Positions 1 to 8,759 of a stretch of 34,210 nt of DNA are shown in pieces. Location of the stretch: the NCBI GenBank assembly GCA_002304785.1, contig DBMG01000114.1, forward strand, positions 1 through 34,210. The letters are read 5' to 3'. The notes beneath the pieces were generated by a model that had not been told where the DNA came from, did no database searches, and saw nothing but the letters and a program-made list of their open reading frames with translations. The position numbers and the translations under genes are program-made. Within the stretch, counting starts at the first letter, position 1. Every line of letters begins with the position of its first letter. Source of the stretch: Candidatus Accumulibacter sp. UBA704. Its GTDB lineage: Bacteria; Pseudomonadota; Gammaproteobacteria; Burkholderiales; Rhodocyclaceae.

Positions 1-273
1 GAGAAGAATGCCCAGTATGGCGCTGCCCTTTTCCACGCGACGCTCGCCGCCGCGCTGTCCGACTGGCTGGTTTCCGCAGCGCCCGCGGAGGCTGCGGTGG
101 TCGCCGGAGGCGGCTGTCTGCAGAATCAGGTCCTCGGGCGTGGCCTGCGCAGCCGGCTGACCGATGCCGGCTTCCATCTGATCGAAGCGCGGCGTATCCC
201 GCCCAACGACGGTGGCATCGCCCTCGGCCAGGCATGGATTGCCCAGCATTATCTACTGGGAATCAGCGCGTAA
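1..273 (+). CDS. hypF: Carbamoyltransferase HypF, C-terminal fragment
   Basis: The first 90 codons are open in frame 1 and end at TAA 271-273; the start lies outside the window. The peptide carries the C-terminal part of the Kae1/YgjD-like domain of HypF: a glycine-rich stretch with GGGCLQNQVL (compare SGGVFQN in the family), then RRIPPNDGGIALGQAW near the end, which matches the conserved PPNDGGISLGQ segment that closes HypF proteins. HypF makes the cyano ligand precursor for [NiFe]-hydrogenase by transferring a carbamoyl group to HypE. No other hyp or hydrogenase gene is visible, so the rest of the cluster would lie to the left. Its last 11 bases overlap the convergent rlpA 3' end. A related carbamoyltransferase of the same fold cannot be fully excluded from a fragment. 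Confidence 0.8.
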   Translation, partial: EKNAQYGAALFHATLAAALSDWLVSAAPAEAAVVAGGGCLQNQVLGRGLRSRLTDAGFHLIEARRIPPNDGGIALGQAWIAQHYLLGISA

Positions 274-1282
274 CGAAAGTCGGCTTGTAGCCGAGCGCCA
301 GGCGAATCCGCTCGGCCACTTTTTCAGCCTCGGCGCGCGTGGCGTAAGGGCCGAGATGGACTCGATGGATATTCCCCGCCGACTGGATCTGGATCCCCTC
401 GGTCAGCCATTCCAGTTCGCGCGACAGATGGGAGCGCAGACTCTCGGCGTTGTCCGCGCTGGAGAAGGCGCCAAGCTGGAGGAACAGCCCTTTCGTTTCG
501 CCGGTGGCTGGCAATGGTTCAGGGGATTTCGCCATGGATCCGTTGTCCGTCGCCAGCTGCTTCATCAGCAGTTCGAATTCGTCGCGTTCGGCCTTTGCAG
601 CTACCGGCTTCACAGGCAATACCGGCGTACGGGCTTCGGCGTAGAGCGGTGATGTGGACTCGCTGGGCAGCAAGGCTTCGACTTCAACCAGCGTGCTGCC
701 GTTGTTGACGTAGCCGAGACGATGCGCGGCAGCATAGGAAAGGTCGATGATGCGGTCGGCGTGGAAGGGGCCGCGATCCGTGACGCGCACGACTACCGAT
801 TTCCCGCTGCCGACGTTGGTCACGCGTACGTAGGACGGAATGGCCAGGGTCGGGTGTGCGGCCGTCATCGCGAACATGTCGTAGGGTTCGCCGATCGAGG
901 TCTTCTGGCCATGGAACTTTTTGCCGTACCAGCTGGCGATGCCGCGCTGCCGGACAGGCTTGAGCGCGGTGTTCGGCACATACGACTTGCCGAGCACGAC
1001 ATATGGGTTGTTGGCGAAGCGGTGCAGTGGCTCCAGGCGCGGCTGCGCGTCGGGGATCGCGTCGAGGTTGTCGGGGATGTCGTCGGCCGGGCCGTCGTCC
1101 TTATAGTAGCCGCCGCCGCGCTTCTGCACGACGGTCGACGGTTTGCGCGATGGAACGCCGGGAGTGACCGGTTCGGCACCGGGAGCGGAGTCAGGGACGC
1201 GTGCCGGCTGTCCGCCGCAACCCGCCAGCGCCAGCAGTACGGCCACCGTGCCAAGTCGCAGCCAACTCTCTTCTCGCCTCAC
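263..1282 (-). CDS. rlpA: RlpA-type septal ring lytic transglycosylase, lipoprotein
   Basis: A 339-residue lipoprotein. The signal peptide ends in a lipobox (LALAGC, Cys22), followed by a Pro-rich linker. A double-psi beta-barrel domain lies at about residues 110-205 (IASWYG, then GEPYDMFAMTAAHPTL, then VRVTDRGPFH). Glu132, Asp135, His143 and Asp169 line up with the residues reported as important in Pseudomonas RlpA. A C-terminal SPOR domain starts near residue 265 (LFLQLGAFSSADNAESL) and should bind denuded septal glycan. The family cleaves glycan strands lacking stem peptides. The start is GTG, with a GAGGAG Shine-Dalgarno about 7 nt upstream and 10 nt after the rodA stop, so it is the last gene of the mre-mrd operon. 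The stop overlaps the end of convergent hypF. Confidence 0.9.
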   Translation of the reverse strand: MRREESWLRLGTVAVLLALAGCGGQPARVPDSAPGAEPVTPGVPSRKPSTVVQKRGGGYYKDDGPADDIPDNLDAIPDAQPRLEPLHRFANNPYVVLGKSYVPNTALKPVRQRGIASWYGKKFHGQKTSIGEPYDMFAMTAAHPTLAIPSYVRVTNVGSGKSVVVRVTDRGPFHADRIIDLSYAAAHRLGYVNNGSTLVEVEALLPSESTSPLYAEARTPVLPVKPVAAKAERDEFELLMKQLATDNGSMAKSPEPLPATGETKGLFLQLGAFSSADNAESLRSHLSRELEWLTEGIQIQSAGNIHRVHLGPYATRAEAEKVAERIRLALGYKPTFVTR

Positions 1283-1292
1283 TCCTCGCTCC

Positions 1293-2399
1293 TCACTGTT
1301 TCACAAGCATCCGGTGCGTCTGGATGCTCATCAGGATGCCGAGACCGAGGAACAGCGTCACCAGGGCTGTGCCGCCGTAGCTCATGAACGGGAGCGGCAC
1401 GCCGACCACCGGCAGGATGCCGCTGACCATGCCCATATTGACGAAGGCGTAGGTGAAGAAGCTGAGGGTGATCGAGCCCGCCAGGGTGCGGGCGAACAGC
1501 GTCGAGGCGTTGGCGGTGATCATCAGGCCACGGGCGATGAGCAGCAGGTAGAGGACGACCAGGATGCAGTTGCCGACCAGGCCGCGCTCTTCGGAAAAGA
1601 CGGCGAAAATGAAGTCGGTATGCCGTTCCGGGATGAACTCCAGGTGGGTTTGCGTGCCCTGCAGCCAGCCTTTGCCGAACGGGCCGCCGGAGCCGATGGC
1701 AATGGTCGACTGGATGATGTGGTAGCCGGAGCCGAGCGGGTCCGTGGTCGGATCGATCAGGGTGAGGATACGCTTGCGCTGGTAGTCGTGGAGCATGCTC
1801 CAGATGAAGGGCGCGGAACCCGCCGCCGCGGCGATCATGCCGACAATGATCTTCCACGGCAGACCAGCGAAGAAGATCACGTAGAAACCCGCCGCGCCGA
1901 CCAGGATCGCCGTGCCGAGATCCGGCTGCTTGGCGATCAGGGCGAAGGGGACGAGCAACAGCAAGCCGGCGATGACGTAGTGACGCAGCCTGAGGACGGC
2001 CTCGTACTTGTGGAAATACCAGGCCAGCATCAGCGGCGTGGCGATCTTGAGGATTTCGGATGGCTGGATGCGGGTGATGCCGATCGGTAGCCAGCGGCGT
2101 GCTCCATTGACCTTGACGCCGATTACATAGACCAGAATCAGCAATATCACGCCGATGACGTAGAGCGGCACCGCAAAGCGCATCAGCTTTTGCGGCGGCA
2201 ACTGTGCGATGAGCCACATGACCAGCATCCCGACGCCCATGTTCAAGAGCTGGCTGACAGCCCGGTTGCTGGCGTAGACAGTGGCACTGTAGATGGTCGC
2301 CAGTCCGAAGGCCATGATCACCAGGGCGATGGTCAGCAGAGGGCCGTCAATATGTTCGACCAGGCGCTTGCGCAGACGTTGGAGGATTTGGGGGAGCAT
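1293..2399 (-). CDS. rodA: Rod-shape peptidoglycan glycosyltransferase RodA
   Basis: A 368-residue SEDS-family polytopic membrane protein with about ten hydrophobic segments. It has the family signatures VNGARRWLPIG near residue 97, KQPDLGTA near 157, and FIPERHTDFIFAV around 255-267. The Asp in that last motif is residue 262, the same number as the catalytic Asp of E. coli RodA. The C-terminus has the LPFMSYGG motif. RodA polymerises lipid II into glycan strands in the elongasome and works with PBP2. The ATG is only 2 nt past the mrdA stop, and rlpA follows after 10 nt, so translation is probably coupled along the operon. Length is normal for the family, with nothing missing. Confidence 0.96.
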   Translation of the reverse strand: MLPQILQRLRKRLVEHIDGPLLTIALVIMAFGLATIYSATVYASNRAVSQLLNMGVGMLVMWLIAQLPPQKLMRFAVPLYVIGVILLILVYVIGVKVNGARRWLPIGITRIQPSEILKIATPLMLAWYFHKYEAVLRLRHYVIAGLLLLVPFALIAKQPDLGTAILVGAAGFYVIFFAGLPWKIIVGMIAAAAGSAPFIWSMLHDYQRKRILTLIDPTTDPLGSGYHIIQSTIAIGSGGPFGKGWLQGTQTHLEFIPERHTDFIFAVFSEERGLVGNCILVVLYLLLIARGLMITANASTLFARTLAGSITLSFFTYAFVNMGMVSGILPVVGVPLPFMSYGGTALVTLFLGLGILMSIQTHRMLVKQ

Positions 2400-2401
2400 G
2401 G

Positions 2402-4306
2402 TTATTCCTCGTCCTCGATCGCGGCTTCGTCTTCCTTGGCCGGGCCTTTGGGCTGCTTGCCGAGCAGATAGTAGTCCATGACCATGCGCGCGATCGGCGC
2501 CGCCGACTGCGCGCCGAAGCCGCCGTTTTCCACGAGCACGGCCAGGGCGATCTTCGGCTGGTCGGCCGGGGCGAATGCGATAAACAGGGCATGGTCGCGC
2601 AATTCCTGCTTCAACTTGTGTCCCTTGTAGTCGGCGCCCTTCAGGCTGAATACCTGGGCCGTTCCGGTCTTGCCTCCCGAGACGTACTCGGCGCCGGCAA
2701 AGGCGCGGGCGCCGGTGCCCTCCTTGTTGACGCCGACCATGGCTTTCTTGATGGTCTCGATGTTCTGTGGCTTCCAGGGGAGCGTGCGCAACGGTTCCGG
2801 CTCGATCAGGGTCTTTTCTCCGGTCTTGCTATTGGTGATGTGCTTGACCAGGTGCGGGCGGAATATCACTCCGTTGTTGGCCACGGCGGCCGTGGCCTGG
2901 GCCAGCTGGATCGGGGTGTAGGCGTTGTAGCCCTGGCCGATGCCGATGGAGATGGTCTCGCCAGCGAACCATTTTTGCTGCTCCGCTCGCTTGAAGCGCC
3001 GCTTCTTCCATTCCGGCGAAGGCAGGACGCCTTCCGATTCGCCTTCGATATCGATGCCGGTCCTGCTGCCGAGCCCGAGCGGGCCCATGAACCGGGCGAT
3101 GTTTTCGATGCCCATGTCGTTGGCCAGCATGTAATAGTAGGTGTCGCACGAATGCACGATCGACTTGTACATGTCGACCATGCCGTGGCCTCCCTTCTTG
3201 TCATCCCGGAAGGTATGCCCCCCAAAGGTGAAGTAACCGGGGTCGGATATGGCTTGCGCGGGAGTGCGCTTGCCCAGTTCGAGTGCGGCCAGCGCCATGA
3301 ACGGCTTGAATGTCGATCCGGGCGGATAGGCGCCGTTCAGCGCGCGGTTGACCATTGGCCGGTCGGGAGAGTTGTTGAGCTGCTCCCAGTCCTCTGAGCG
3401 GATGCCGTCGACGAAGAGATTCGGGTCGAAAGTCGGCGTGGAGACGAGGGCCAGGATGCCGCCGGTCGACGGTTCGATGGCCACCAGGGCGCCACGCCGG
3501 TCGCCGAAGGCTTTTTCAGCCATTTCCTGCAGTTTGGTATCGAGAGTCAGGGTCAGGTTGTTGCCGGGTACCGGAGCGGTCCGCGACAGGTTACGGACCG
3601 CCCGGCCACCAGCGTCGATTTCCACTTTTTCGTAACCGGTCTCGCCGTGCAGATGGAACTCGTAGGATTTCTCCAGGCCGGTCTTGCCAATGTGTTCGGT
3701 ACCCTTGTAGTTGGCGCCTTGCTCCTTTTCCTCGATGGCTTCGAGGTCGGCCTTGTTGATGCGGTTGATATAGCCGATGGCGTGCGAGGCGATCGGCCCG
3801 AGCGGGTATTGGCGGAACAGGCGCGCCTTGACCTCTACACCGGGGAAGCGATAGCGATTGGCAGCGAAACGGGCGACTTCCTCGTCGGAGAGGCGGGTGC
3901 GTATGGGCAGGCTTTCAAAGGATTTGCTCTCTTCGAGCAGCTTGCGAAAACGCCGTTTGTCCTTGGGCAGGATTTCGATCAGTTCGCCAAGACTCTCGAT
4001 GGTCTGGTCGAGGCTTTCAATCTTCGATGGCGTAAGTTCCAGGGTGAACGCGGAGTAGTTGCGGGCCAGGACCACCCCGTTGCGATCGGTGATAACCCCG
4101 CGGTTGGGAGGGATTGGTACCAGCGAGATGCGGTTGTCTTCGGCACGCGTCGTGTAGTACTCGTGCTGGAAGATCTGGAGGAAGACGAAACGCCCGACCA
4201 CGATGGCAAAGGCCAACACCACGGTCCCTGCGGCAAACGCGATGCGGAAGCGAAACCGGTTGAGTTCGCCGTCCTGGGATTGCTGCGAGGTGGTGCGGAT
4301 CAGCAC
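2402..4306 (-). CDS. mrdA: Penicillin-binding protein 2, elongasome transpeptidase
   Basis: A 634-residue class B PBP. It has an N-terminal membrane anchor at about residues 20-45, then a dimerisation domain that includes PNRGVITDRNG, and then the transpeptidase domain. The three active-site motifs are visible: STFK (nucleophile Ser331), SCD at 386-388 (the SxN-equivalent) and KTG at 546-548. It cross-links peptidoglycan during lateral wall growth and is the partner of RodA encoded directly downstream. The start is a GTG 10 nt after the mreD stop with a weak GAGA upstream, which suggests coupling to mreD translation. Length is typical for PBP2. Confidence 0.96.
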   Translation of the reverse strand: MLIRTTSQQSQDGELNRFRFRIAFAAGTVVLAFAIVVGRFVFLQIFQHEYYTTRAEDNRISLVPIPPNRGVITDRNGVVLARNYSAFTLELTPSKIESLDQTIESLGELIEILPKDKRRFRKLLEESKSFESLPIRTRLSDEEVARFAANRYRFPGVEVKARLFRQYPLGPIASHAIGYINRINKADLEAIEEKEQGANYKGTEHIGKTGLEKSYEFHLHGETGYEKVEIDAGGRAVRNLSRTAPVPGNNLTLTLDTKLQEMAEKAFGDRRGALVAIEPSTGGILALVSTPTFDPNLFVDGIRSEDWEQLNNSPDRPMVNRALNGAYPPGSTFKPFMALAALELGKRTPAQAISDPGYFTFGGHTFRDDKKGGHGMVDMYKSIVHSCDTYYYMLANDMGIENIARFMGPLGLGSRTGIDIEGESEGVLPSPEWKKRRFKRAEQQKWFAGETISIGIGQGYNAYTPIQLAQATAAVANNGVIFRPHLVKHITNSKTGEKTLIEPEPLRTLPWKPQNIETIKKAMVGVNKEGTGARAFAGAEYVSGGKTGTAQVFSLKGADYKGHKLKQELRDHALFIAFAPADQPKIALAVLVENGGFGAQSAAPIARMVMDYYLLGKQPKGPAKEDEAAIEDEE

Positions 4307-4316
4307 GGCCGTATTC

Positions 4317-4838
4317 TCAGATGGGCCGGTTGTCGTCGCGCTCGACCGGCTGGTACTGGGGCAGCAGCAGCGCGAAGGTCAACGGCACCCACAGGGCCGC
4401 TCCGACGAATGGGCCGATGAAATAGCTCAATCCGGGCAGGACGATTCCGGGCATGGCGCGGACGATGAATTGCACGGCCTGTACGATGAGCAGTAAGGGG
4501 AGGACATGCAGCGCCTGCTGACCGAGTGGGAACCACAAGATACGGCGCGAGATCGAGGCAGCGGCGTACGACACCAGGACGTAGGCCAGCGTGTGCTGAC
4601 CCAGCAGGCTCGCATCGGCGACGTCCATGACCAGTCCGAGCAGGAAGGCGATTCCCATGCCGACGCGGCGCGGTTCCCTGATGCTCCAGAAGATCAGGAT
4701 CAGTGCGACCCAGTCGGGCATCCAGGGCCATGCCGAAGTTGGCAGGAAGTTGAGTAGCAGAGCGACGAACAGGCTGACAGCGATGAACCACGGGCGAACC
4801 GGCAGGAGAATGCGCGAGGAATAAAAAGTCGGCTGCAT
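4317..4838 (-). CDS. mreD: Rod-shape determining protein MreD
   Basis: A 173-residue inner-membrane protein with about five hydrophobic segments. The typical beta-proteobacterial N-terminus MQPTFYSSRILLPVRPWF and the LLGLVMDV segment are visible. MreD is a structural membrane component of the elongasome with no known catalytic activity. I chose the ATG at 4838 over an upstream start at 4883 because it sits 4 nt after the mreC stop, has AGAAGGA about 9 nt upstream, and matches MreD N-termini; the longer form would overlap mreC by 41 nt. The family is poorly conserved, so position between mreC and mrdA is part of the evidence. Confidence 0.92.
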   Translation of the reverse strand: MQPTFYSSRILLPVRPWFIAVSLFVALLLNFLPTSAWPWMPDWVALILIFWSIREPRRVGMGIAFLLGLVMDVADASLLGQHTLAYVLVSYAAASISRRILWFPLGQQALHVLPLLLIVQAVQFIVRAMPGIVLPGLSYFIGPFVGAALWVPLTFALLLPQYQPVERDDNRPI

Positions 4839-4842
4839 CCGC

Positions 4843-5763
4843 TTAATCCTTCTTGAGGCGCCGCTTGGCGCCCGGTTTTGCAACCGGATTTCCCGTTGCC
4901 GCCGGGGTTTTCAGTTGCTCGGGTATTTGCGCGGCCTCGTGCCGATCGAGCACCATGATTTCGCCGAAATTCTCCACCCCCGCCATGGGAGCGCAGTAGA
5001 TGCGGGCGAAAGAATACGACGTGTCACGTTCGATATGCACGACGCGAGCGACCGGTAGGCCGCGCGGGAAAATGCCGTCGAGCCCCGAAGTGACCAGCGT
5101 ATCGCCGTTCTGCACGTCGGCATTCGCCGGCAGGTAGCGCAGTTCGAGCTGGCCGTTGCCCAAGCCGAAAACGACGGAACGCTGGCCGGTACGAAGGATC
5201 TGCACGGGAACGGCCTGATCCTTGTCGGTGATCAGCGTGATTTCGGAAACGAACGGAAAGACGCGTGTTACCTGGCCGATGATTCCGGCATCATCGACTA
5301 CCGGTTGTCCGGCCGAGATCTTGTCTTGCTGTCCTTTGTCGACAATGACTCGCCGCGAGAACGGGTCGCGCGCCGCGTAGATGATCTGCGCCACGCGGCC
5401 ATTGACCTTCTGCCGATTCCTGACGTCGAGCAGTTTGCGCAAGCGCTCGTTTTCGGCTTCGAGCTGCTGCGTGCGCAGGATGGTCTCGGCATTCGACAGC
5501 TGGGCGCGTCTGAGGCGCGTATTCTCATCTTCCAGACGCGACAGGCTGGAAAAATAGTCGGCCGAGTTTTTCAGGAAATCGACCGGGGCATGCGCTGCCT
5601 GCTGCGCGGGGTGAGTAAACAGCGATACGCCCTGACGCAGCAATTCCAGGGTCTGGAAGCGCGAGTCAACGAAAAGCAGGGCGATCGAAAGCATGGCGTA
5701 GAACGACAGCTGCGCCAGCGGCGCCGGTCCGCGCTTGAAGAACGGTGGCGGCTGATGGTCCAT
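4843..5763 (-). CDS. mreC: Rod-shape determining protein MreC
   Basis: About 306 residues. It has a short cytoplasmic tail and one membrane span near residues 18-36. A periplasmic coiled coil at about 65-110 (LEDENTRLRRAQL, QLEAENERLRKLLDV) is followed by the beta-barrel MreC domain. The GLGNGQLELRYLP and LVTSGLDGIFPRGLPV motifs are family hallmarks. The C-terminal tail is basic and Pro/Ala-rich. MreC links MreB filaments to PBP2 and activates it. The ATG at 5763 is preferred to a TTG three codons upstream; neither has a clear Shine-Dalgarno. The 106-nt gap to mreB is the longest in this operon and contains a hairpin at 5810-5833, which may adjust MreC level relative to MreB. Confidence 0.95.
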   Translation of the reverse strand: MDHQPPPFFKRGPAPLAQLSFYAMLSIALLFVDSRFQTLELLRQGVSLFTHPAQQAAHAPVDFLKNSADYFSSLSRLEDENTRLRRAQLSNAETILRTQQLEAENERLRKLLDVRNRQKVNGRVAQIIYAARDPFSRRVIVDKGQQDKISAGQPVVDDAGIIGQVTRVFPFVSEITLITDKDQAVPVQILRTGQRSVVFGLGNGQLELRYLPANADVQNGDTLVTSGLDGIFPRGLPVARVVHIERDTSYSFARIYCAPMAGVENFGEIMVLDRHEAAQIPEQLKTPAATGNPVAKPGAKRRLKKD

Positions 5764-5809
5764 GCGATTCAAGGAAGGATGGCGGGTAAGCAGAAGAAGA
5801 GAGCAGCGA

Positions 5810-5833
5810 GACGGTGGGGATTATCCCACAGTC
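5810..5833. other. Imperfect inverted repeat in the mreB-mreC intercistronic gap
   Basis: GTGGG at 5814-5818 pairs with CCCAC at 5825-5829 across a 6-nt loop. After one mismatch, GAC at 5810-5812 pairs with GTC at 5831-5833. No T-run follows on the minus strand, so it is not a classical terminator. It may be an mRNA-stabilising or attenuating hairpin between mreB and mreC. Function is inferred only. Confidence 0.4.
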
Positions 5834-5869
5834 TCACGCTCCTTCCTGCTCCGGTTGCGCCAAAGGACG

Positions 5870-6913
5870 TCAGTCGGACGCGAAGATGCTGCCGAGCTTG
5901 TCCATGCGCTCGAGCGCCAGACCGCAGCCGCGCGCCACGCAGGTCAGCGGCTCCTCGGCAACGATGACCGGTAGGCCGGTTTCTTCCATCAACAACCGGT
6001 CGAGGTCGCGCAGCAGGGCGCCGCCGCCGGTCAGGACCATGCCCTTGTCGGCGATGTCGGCACCGAGTTCCGGCGGCGTCTTTTCCAGCGCCGACTTGAC
6101 CGCCGAAACGATGCTGTTGAGCGGTTCAGTCAAGGCTTCGAGGATTTCGTTCGAGGAAATCGTGAACTTACGTGGAATGCCTTCGGCCTTGTTGATGCCG
6201 GAAACTTCCATTTCGCGCACTTCGGCGCCGGGGAATGCGGAACCGATGTTCTTCTTGATGCCTTCGGCGGTGTTTTCGCCGATCAGCATGCCGTAGTTGC
6301 GGCTGATGTAGTTGATGATCGCTTCATCGAGCTTGTCGCCACCGACACGCACCGAACCCGCATAGACCATGCCGCCGAGTGAAATGACACCCACTTCGGT
6401 GGTGCCGCCGCCGATGTCGACGACCATCGACCCGGTTGGCTCGGAAACTGGCAGTCCGGCACCGATCGCCGCCGCCATCGGTTCCTCGATCAGGAATACC
6501 TGGCTGGCACCGGCGCCGATGGCCGATTCGCGGATGGCGCGGCGCTCGACCTGGGTGGAACCGGATGGCACGCAGATGATGATGCGCGGGCTCGGGGAAA
6601 GCAGGCGCGAGTCATGCACCTTGCGGATGAACTGCTTGAGCATTTGCTCGGTGACCGTGAAGTCGGCAATCACGCCATCCTTCATCGGGCGAATCACGGT
6701 AATGGCGCCCGGCGCTTTGCCGAGCATTTCCTTGGCGCTCTGGCCGACGGCCTGAATGGTCTTGCGGGCGTTGGGACCGCCTTCCATGCGAATGGCAACG
6801 ACCGACGGTTCGTCGAGGACGATGCCCTTGCCGCGTACGTAGATCAGGGTGTTGGCGGTGCCCAGGTCGATGGCCAGGTCGTTCGAAAAATAACTGCGCA
6901 GAAAACTGAACAT
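5870..6913 (-). CDS. mreB: Actin-like rod-shape protein MreB
   Basis: A 347-residue protein, full length for MreB. It shows the actin-fold ATPase signatures: phosphate-1 DLGTANTLIYVRGKG near residues 16-30, the PSVVA segment, phosphate-2 VVDIGGGTTEVGV near 164-176, and an adenosine-binding LTGGGALLRDLD near the C-terminus. The N-terminal MFSFLRSYFS is the amphipathic membrane-binding start seen in Gram-negative MreB. MreB filaments orient the elongasome, which the downstream genes mreC, mreD, mrdA and rodA encode. It is the first gene of the operon and is divergent from gatC over a 100-nt region that must hold both promoters. Confidence 0.97.
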   Translation of the reverse strand: MFSFLRSYFSNDLAIDLGTANTLIYVRGKGIVLDEPSVVAIRMEGGPNARKTIQAVGQSAKEMLGKAPGAITVIRPMKDGVIADFTVTEQMLKQFIRKVHDSRLLSPSPRIIICVPSGSTQVERRAIRESAIGAGASQVFLIEEPMAAAIGAGLPVSEPTGSMVVDIGGGTTEVGVISLGGMVYAGSVRVGGDKLDEAIINYISRNYGMLIGENTAEGIKKNIGSAFPGAEVREMEVSGINKAEGIPRKFTISSNEILEALTEPLNSIVSAVKSALEKTPPELGADIADKGMVLTGGGALLRDLDRLLMEETGLPVIVAEEPLTCVARGCGLALERMDKLGSIFASD

Positions 6914-7013
6914 GCGTTTCTATCCGTTAAAGCTCCGCAGAGGCTGCGGACTGCAAAGCGTTTATGATACCTTATAAGGCTTCCCGATTTCACATCTTAC
7001 TGATTTATCAGCC
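6914..7013. promoter_or_regulatory. Divergent mreB/gatC promoter region with two palindromes
   Basis: This 100-nt gap separates two essential operons read outward. It contains a perfect 17-nt inverted repeat, TCCGCAG-AGG-CTGCGGA, at 6934-6950, which would form a hairpin in the mreB leader about 20 nt before its ATG. It also contains a perfect 10-nt palindrome CCTTATAAGG at 6970-6979, which could serve as a -10-like element in either direction. TATGAT at 6963-6968 is another -10 candidate for gatC. I find no convincing -35 at 16-18 nt for any of these, so exact promoters are not assigned. Confidence 0.45.
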
Positions 7014-7301
7014 ATGTCGCTTACCCTGGAACAAGTCCGGAGGGTCGCCCAGCTCGCCCGGATCGACATCAGCGATGCCGAGGCGGAAAGCACGCTCGGC
7101 CACCTGAATGGAATATTTTCTCTGATCGAAGAAATGCAGGCCGTCGATACGCGCGGGGTCGAGCCGATGGCGCATGCTCAGGATCTCGCTCAGCGCCTGC
7201 GCGTGGATGAGGTGACCGAGGTGAACCGGCGGGATGCCTACCAGGCCGTGGCTCCGGAAACCGAAGCCGGCTTGTACCTCGTGCCGAAGGTGATCGAATG
7301 A
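7014..7301 (+). CDS. gatC: Asp-tRNA(Asn)/Glu-tRNA(Gln) amidotransferase subunit C
   Basis: A 95-residue protein matching GatC over its full length: SLTLEQVRRVAQLARIDISD at the N-terminus, then the LNGIFSLIEEMQAVDTRGVEPMAH-type middle (residues about 29-53) and the VPKVIE end. GatC is the small belt that stabilises GatA on GatB in the complex that converts mischarged Glu-tRNA(Gln) and/or Asp-tRNA(Asn). Its TGA overlaps the gatA ATG in an ATGA arrangement, so the two are translationally coupled. It starts the plus-strand operon facing away from mreB. Confidence 0.96.
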   Translation: MSLTLEQVRRVAQLARIDISDAEAESTLGHLNGIFSLIEEMQAVDTRGVEPMAHAQDLAQRLRVDEVTEVNRRDAYQAVAPETEAGLYLVPKVIE

Positions 7302-8752
7302 TCACACGCAGCCTTTCTGCGCTGGCCCGGGCGCTGGCGGCCCGGGAAATTTCCAGTGTCGAGCTGACCCGGCTCTATCTCGAACGCATTGCGCGCCTCA
7401 ATCCGAAGTTCAATGCCTACATTTCCGTCGATGAGGAAAAAAGCCTGGCGCAGGCACGAGCTGCTGACGACATGCTGGCGGCAGGCCAGGCCGGTCCGCT
7501 CACCGGCATACCCCTGGCGCAGAAGGACATCTTCTGCGCCAGGGGCTGGCTGACGACCTGTGGCTCGAAGATGCTCAGCAACTTCGTCAGCCCTTACGAC
7601 GCTACCGTAATCGAGCGCTTCAACGCCGCCGGTACCGTCATCCTCGGCAAGACCAACATGGACGAGTTCGCCATGGGCTCGTCGAACGAAACCTCGCATT
7701 TCGGCGCGGTACGCAATCCGTGGAACACCGAATGCGTTCCCGGTGGATCGTCCGGCGGCTCGGCGGCGGCGGTGGCGGCGCTGCTCGCTCCGGCGGCGAC
7801 CGGCACCGATACCGGCGGCTCGATACGCCAGCCGGCCGCGATGTGCGGCCTGACGGGCCTGAAGCCGACCTACGGAGTCGTTTCGCGCTACGGCATGATC
7901 GCCTTCGCCTCGTCGCTCGACCAGGGCGGGCCGATGGCCCGGTCGGCCGAGGATTGCGCGCTGCTGCTCAACACCATGGCCGGCTTCGACGAGCGCGATT
8001 CGACCAGCCTCGATCGTCCGAAAGAAGACTACACGCGCGACGTCGAGAAACCTCTCGCAGGACTGAAGATCGGCCTGCCGAAGGAGTTTTTCGGCGAGGG
8101 CTGCGACCCGGACGTCATGAAGCGCATCGAAGAGGCGATCGCCGAATACCGCAAGCTCGGCGCCGAGACCATCGAGGTCAGCCTGCCGAACATGAAGCTG
8201 GCGGTGCCGGCGTACTACGTGATCGCCCCGGCCGAGGCCAGCTCGAACCTGTCGCGTTTCGACGGTGTGCGTTACGGCTACCGGGCGCCGGAATATGCCG
8301 ACCTCAACGACATGTACAGCAAGACGCGGGCGCAGGGCTTCGGCGAGGAAGTGAAACGCCGCATCCTGATCGGCACCTACGTGCTTTCGCACGGCTACTA
8401 CGACGCTTACTACCTGCAGGCCCAGCGTATCCGCCGCCTCATCGCCAACGACTTCGTCGAGGCGTTCAAACAGTGCGACGTGATCATGGGACCGACCAGT
8501 CCGACCACCGCCTTCAGGATAGGTGAAAAAGCCTCCGATCCGGTGCAGATGTACCTTTCGGACATTTATACGATCGCCGTCAACCTCGCTGGCCTGCCCG
8601 GAATGGCTGTCCCGGCGGGGTTCGTCGGTGGGCTGCCGGTCGGGTTGCAGCTGATCGGCAACTATTTCAGCGAAGCCAGGCTGCTTAACGTTGCGCACCG
8701 CTACCAACAGGTGACCGACTGGCACCTGCAGCATCCGGCAGGCTTGGACTGA
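7298..8752 (+). CDS. gatA: Asp-tRNA(Asn)/Glu-tRNA(Gln) amidotransferase subunit A
   Basis: A 484-residue amidase-signature enzyme that hydrolyses glutamine and supplies ammonia to GatB. The catalytic triad is visible: Lys76 in IPLAQKDIF, cis-Ser151 in GGSSGGSAAAVAA, and nucleophile Ser175 in GTDTGGSIRQPAA. These are each offset by three from the S. aureus GatA numbering (79/154/178). The C-terminal NLAGLPGMAVPAG and GLPVGLQLIG motifs are typical. It overlaps gatC by 4 nt and is followed 7 nt later by a lipoprotein gene. Length is normal for the family. Confidence 0.97.
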   Translation: MITRSLSALARALAAREISSVELTRLYLERIARLNPKFNAYISVDEEKSLAQARAADDMLAAGQAGPLTGIPLAQKDIFCARGWLTTCGSKMLSNFVSPYDATVIERFNAAGTVILGKTNMDEFAMGSSNETSHFGAVRNPWNTECVPGGSSGGSAAAVAALLAPAATGTDTGGSIRQPAAMCGLTGLKPTYGVVSRYGMIAFASSLDQGGPMARSAEDCALLLNTMAGFDERDSTSLDRPKEDYTRDVEKPLAGLKIGLPKEFFGEGCDPDVMKRIEEAIAEYRKLGAETIEVSLPNMKLAVPAYYVIAPAEASSNLSRFDGVRYGYRAPEYADLNDMYSKTRAQGFGEEVKRRILIGTYVLSHGYYDAYYLQAQRIRRLIANDFVEAFKQCDVIMGPTSPTTAFRIGEKASDPVQMYLSDIYTIAVNLAGLPGMAVPAGFVGGLPVGLQLIGNYFSEARLLNVAHRYQQVTDWHLQHPAGLD

Positions 8753-8759
8753 ACCTGCC

